Positions 42,439 to 42,470 of a stretch of DNA of 42,470 nucleotides are shown here, piece by piece. The notes beneath the pieces were generated by a model that did no database searches, had not been told where the DNA came from, and saw only the letters and a program-made list of their open reading frames with translations. The translations under genes were made by a program, and so were the position numbers. Source of the DNA: Coriobacteriia bacterium (GTDB lineage: Bacteria > Actinomycetota > Coriobacteriia > Anaerosomatales > Anaerosomataceae); contig JAFGNP010000066.1 in assembly GCA_016926975.1 (NCBI GenBank), forward strand, positions 1-42,470, in the 5' to 3' direction. The stretch's first letter is position 1. Each line of letters starts with the position of its first letter.

Positions 42439-42470
42439 ATGGCCGGTTTCGTACACCTCCACGTGCACTC
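42439..42470 (+). CDS. DNA polymerase III alpha subunit, start only (probably SOS DnaE2/ImuC)
   Basis: Only the first ten codons are in the window: ATG at 42439 giving MAGFVHLHVH, the conserved PHP-domain start of bacterial DnaE polymerases. It lies 7 bp after the DUF6504-like gene, under the LexA-controlled promoter, which suggests the error-prone paralogue DnaE2/ImuC rather than the replicative enzyme. The ribosome site is weak, so it may be translationally coupled. Confidence 0.8.
   Translation, partial: MAGFVHLHVH

Overview
The window is 42.5 kb of GC-rich, gene-dense bacterial chromosome. Almost every gene lies on the + strand. Start/stop overlaps of the ATGA, GTGA and TGATG type and GTG starts are very common. 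A Gram-positive-type LexA box, the Ala/Pro/Lys-rich N-terminus of the primary sigma factor, a DtxR-family repressor and the DUF6504-dnaE pair all suggest an actinobacterial lineage. A Coriobacteriia-like organism is my inference; no 16S gene is present to test it. I see no prophage, IS element or CRISPR array, so this is core chromosome with a few unusual non-coding loci.

Layout. 1-3.1 kb: the end of dnaG overlapping rpoD. 3.2-5.8 kb: tRNA-Asn (minus strand), a CAT-anticodon tRNA followed by a PASTA/amidase_3 cell-wall hydrolase, a galE interrupted by an in-frame TGA, and tRNA-Val. 5.9-8.4 kb: an ABC-F ATPase with a possible leaderless start, then a small FlgM-like gene behind a sigma-28-like motif. 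8.4-14.4 kb: deoB, a pyrimidine nucleoside phosphorylase, a DHH/CBS/CCA-adding fusion protein and a site-2 protease. 14.5-17.7 kb: trpS, scpA, scpB and rluB. 17.7-20.7 kb: cobU-cobT-cobS-cobC, which attach the lower ligand of cobalamin. 20.8-25.4 kb: hisC-type aminotransferase, aroF, tyrA and aroA. 25.4-32.6 kb: a tightly coupled run cmk, plsC, ispH, a DUF512 radical-SAM-like gene, der, plsY, gpsA and rpe. 32.6-36.2 kb: an FMN riboswitch and ribD-ribE-ribBA-ribH. 36.6-40.7 kb: an unknown gene, a PHP phosphatase, a NIF3 protein, a zinc-ribbon coiled-coil protein, RNase HI and queD. 41.2-42.5 kb: a DtxR-family regulator, then a LexA-controlled promoter driving a DUF6504 gene and the start of a dnaE, probably the SOS mutagenesis polymerase DnaE2/ImuC.

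The most unusual signals are non-coding. Two minus-strand intergenic loci (about 36.25-36.42 kb and 40.82-41.03 kb) each have a -35/-10 promoter with 17-bp spacing directed into a structured segment with no ORF. In the second, the predicted transcription start coincides with one end of a perfect 10-bp terminal inverted repeat that would close a 169-nt RNA. I could not assign either to a known RNA family. Other points worth checking are the TGA in galE, a 74-bp perfect direct repeat inside rpoD, and a hairpin-rich leader in front of deoB.
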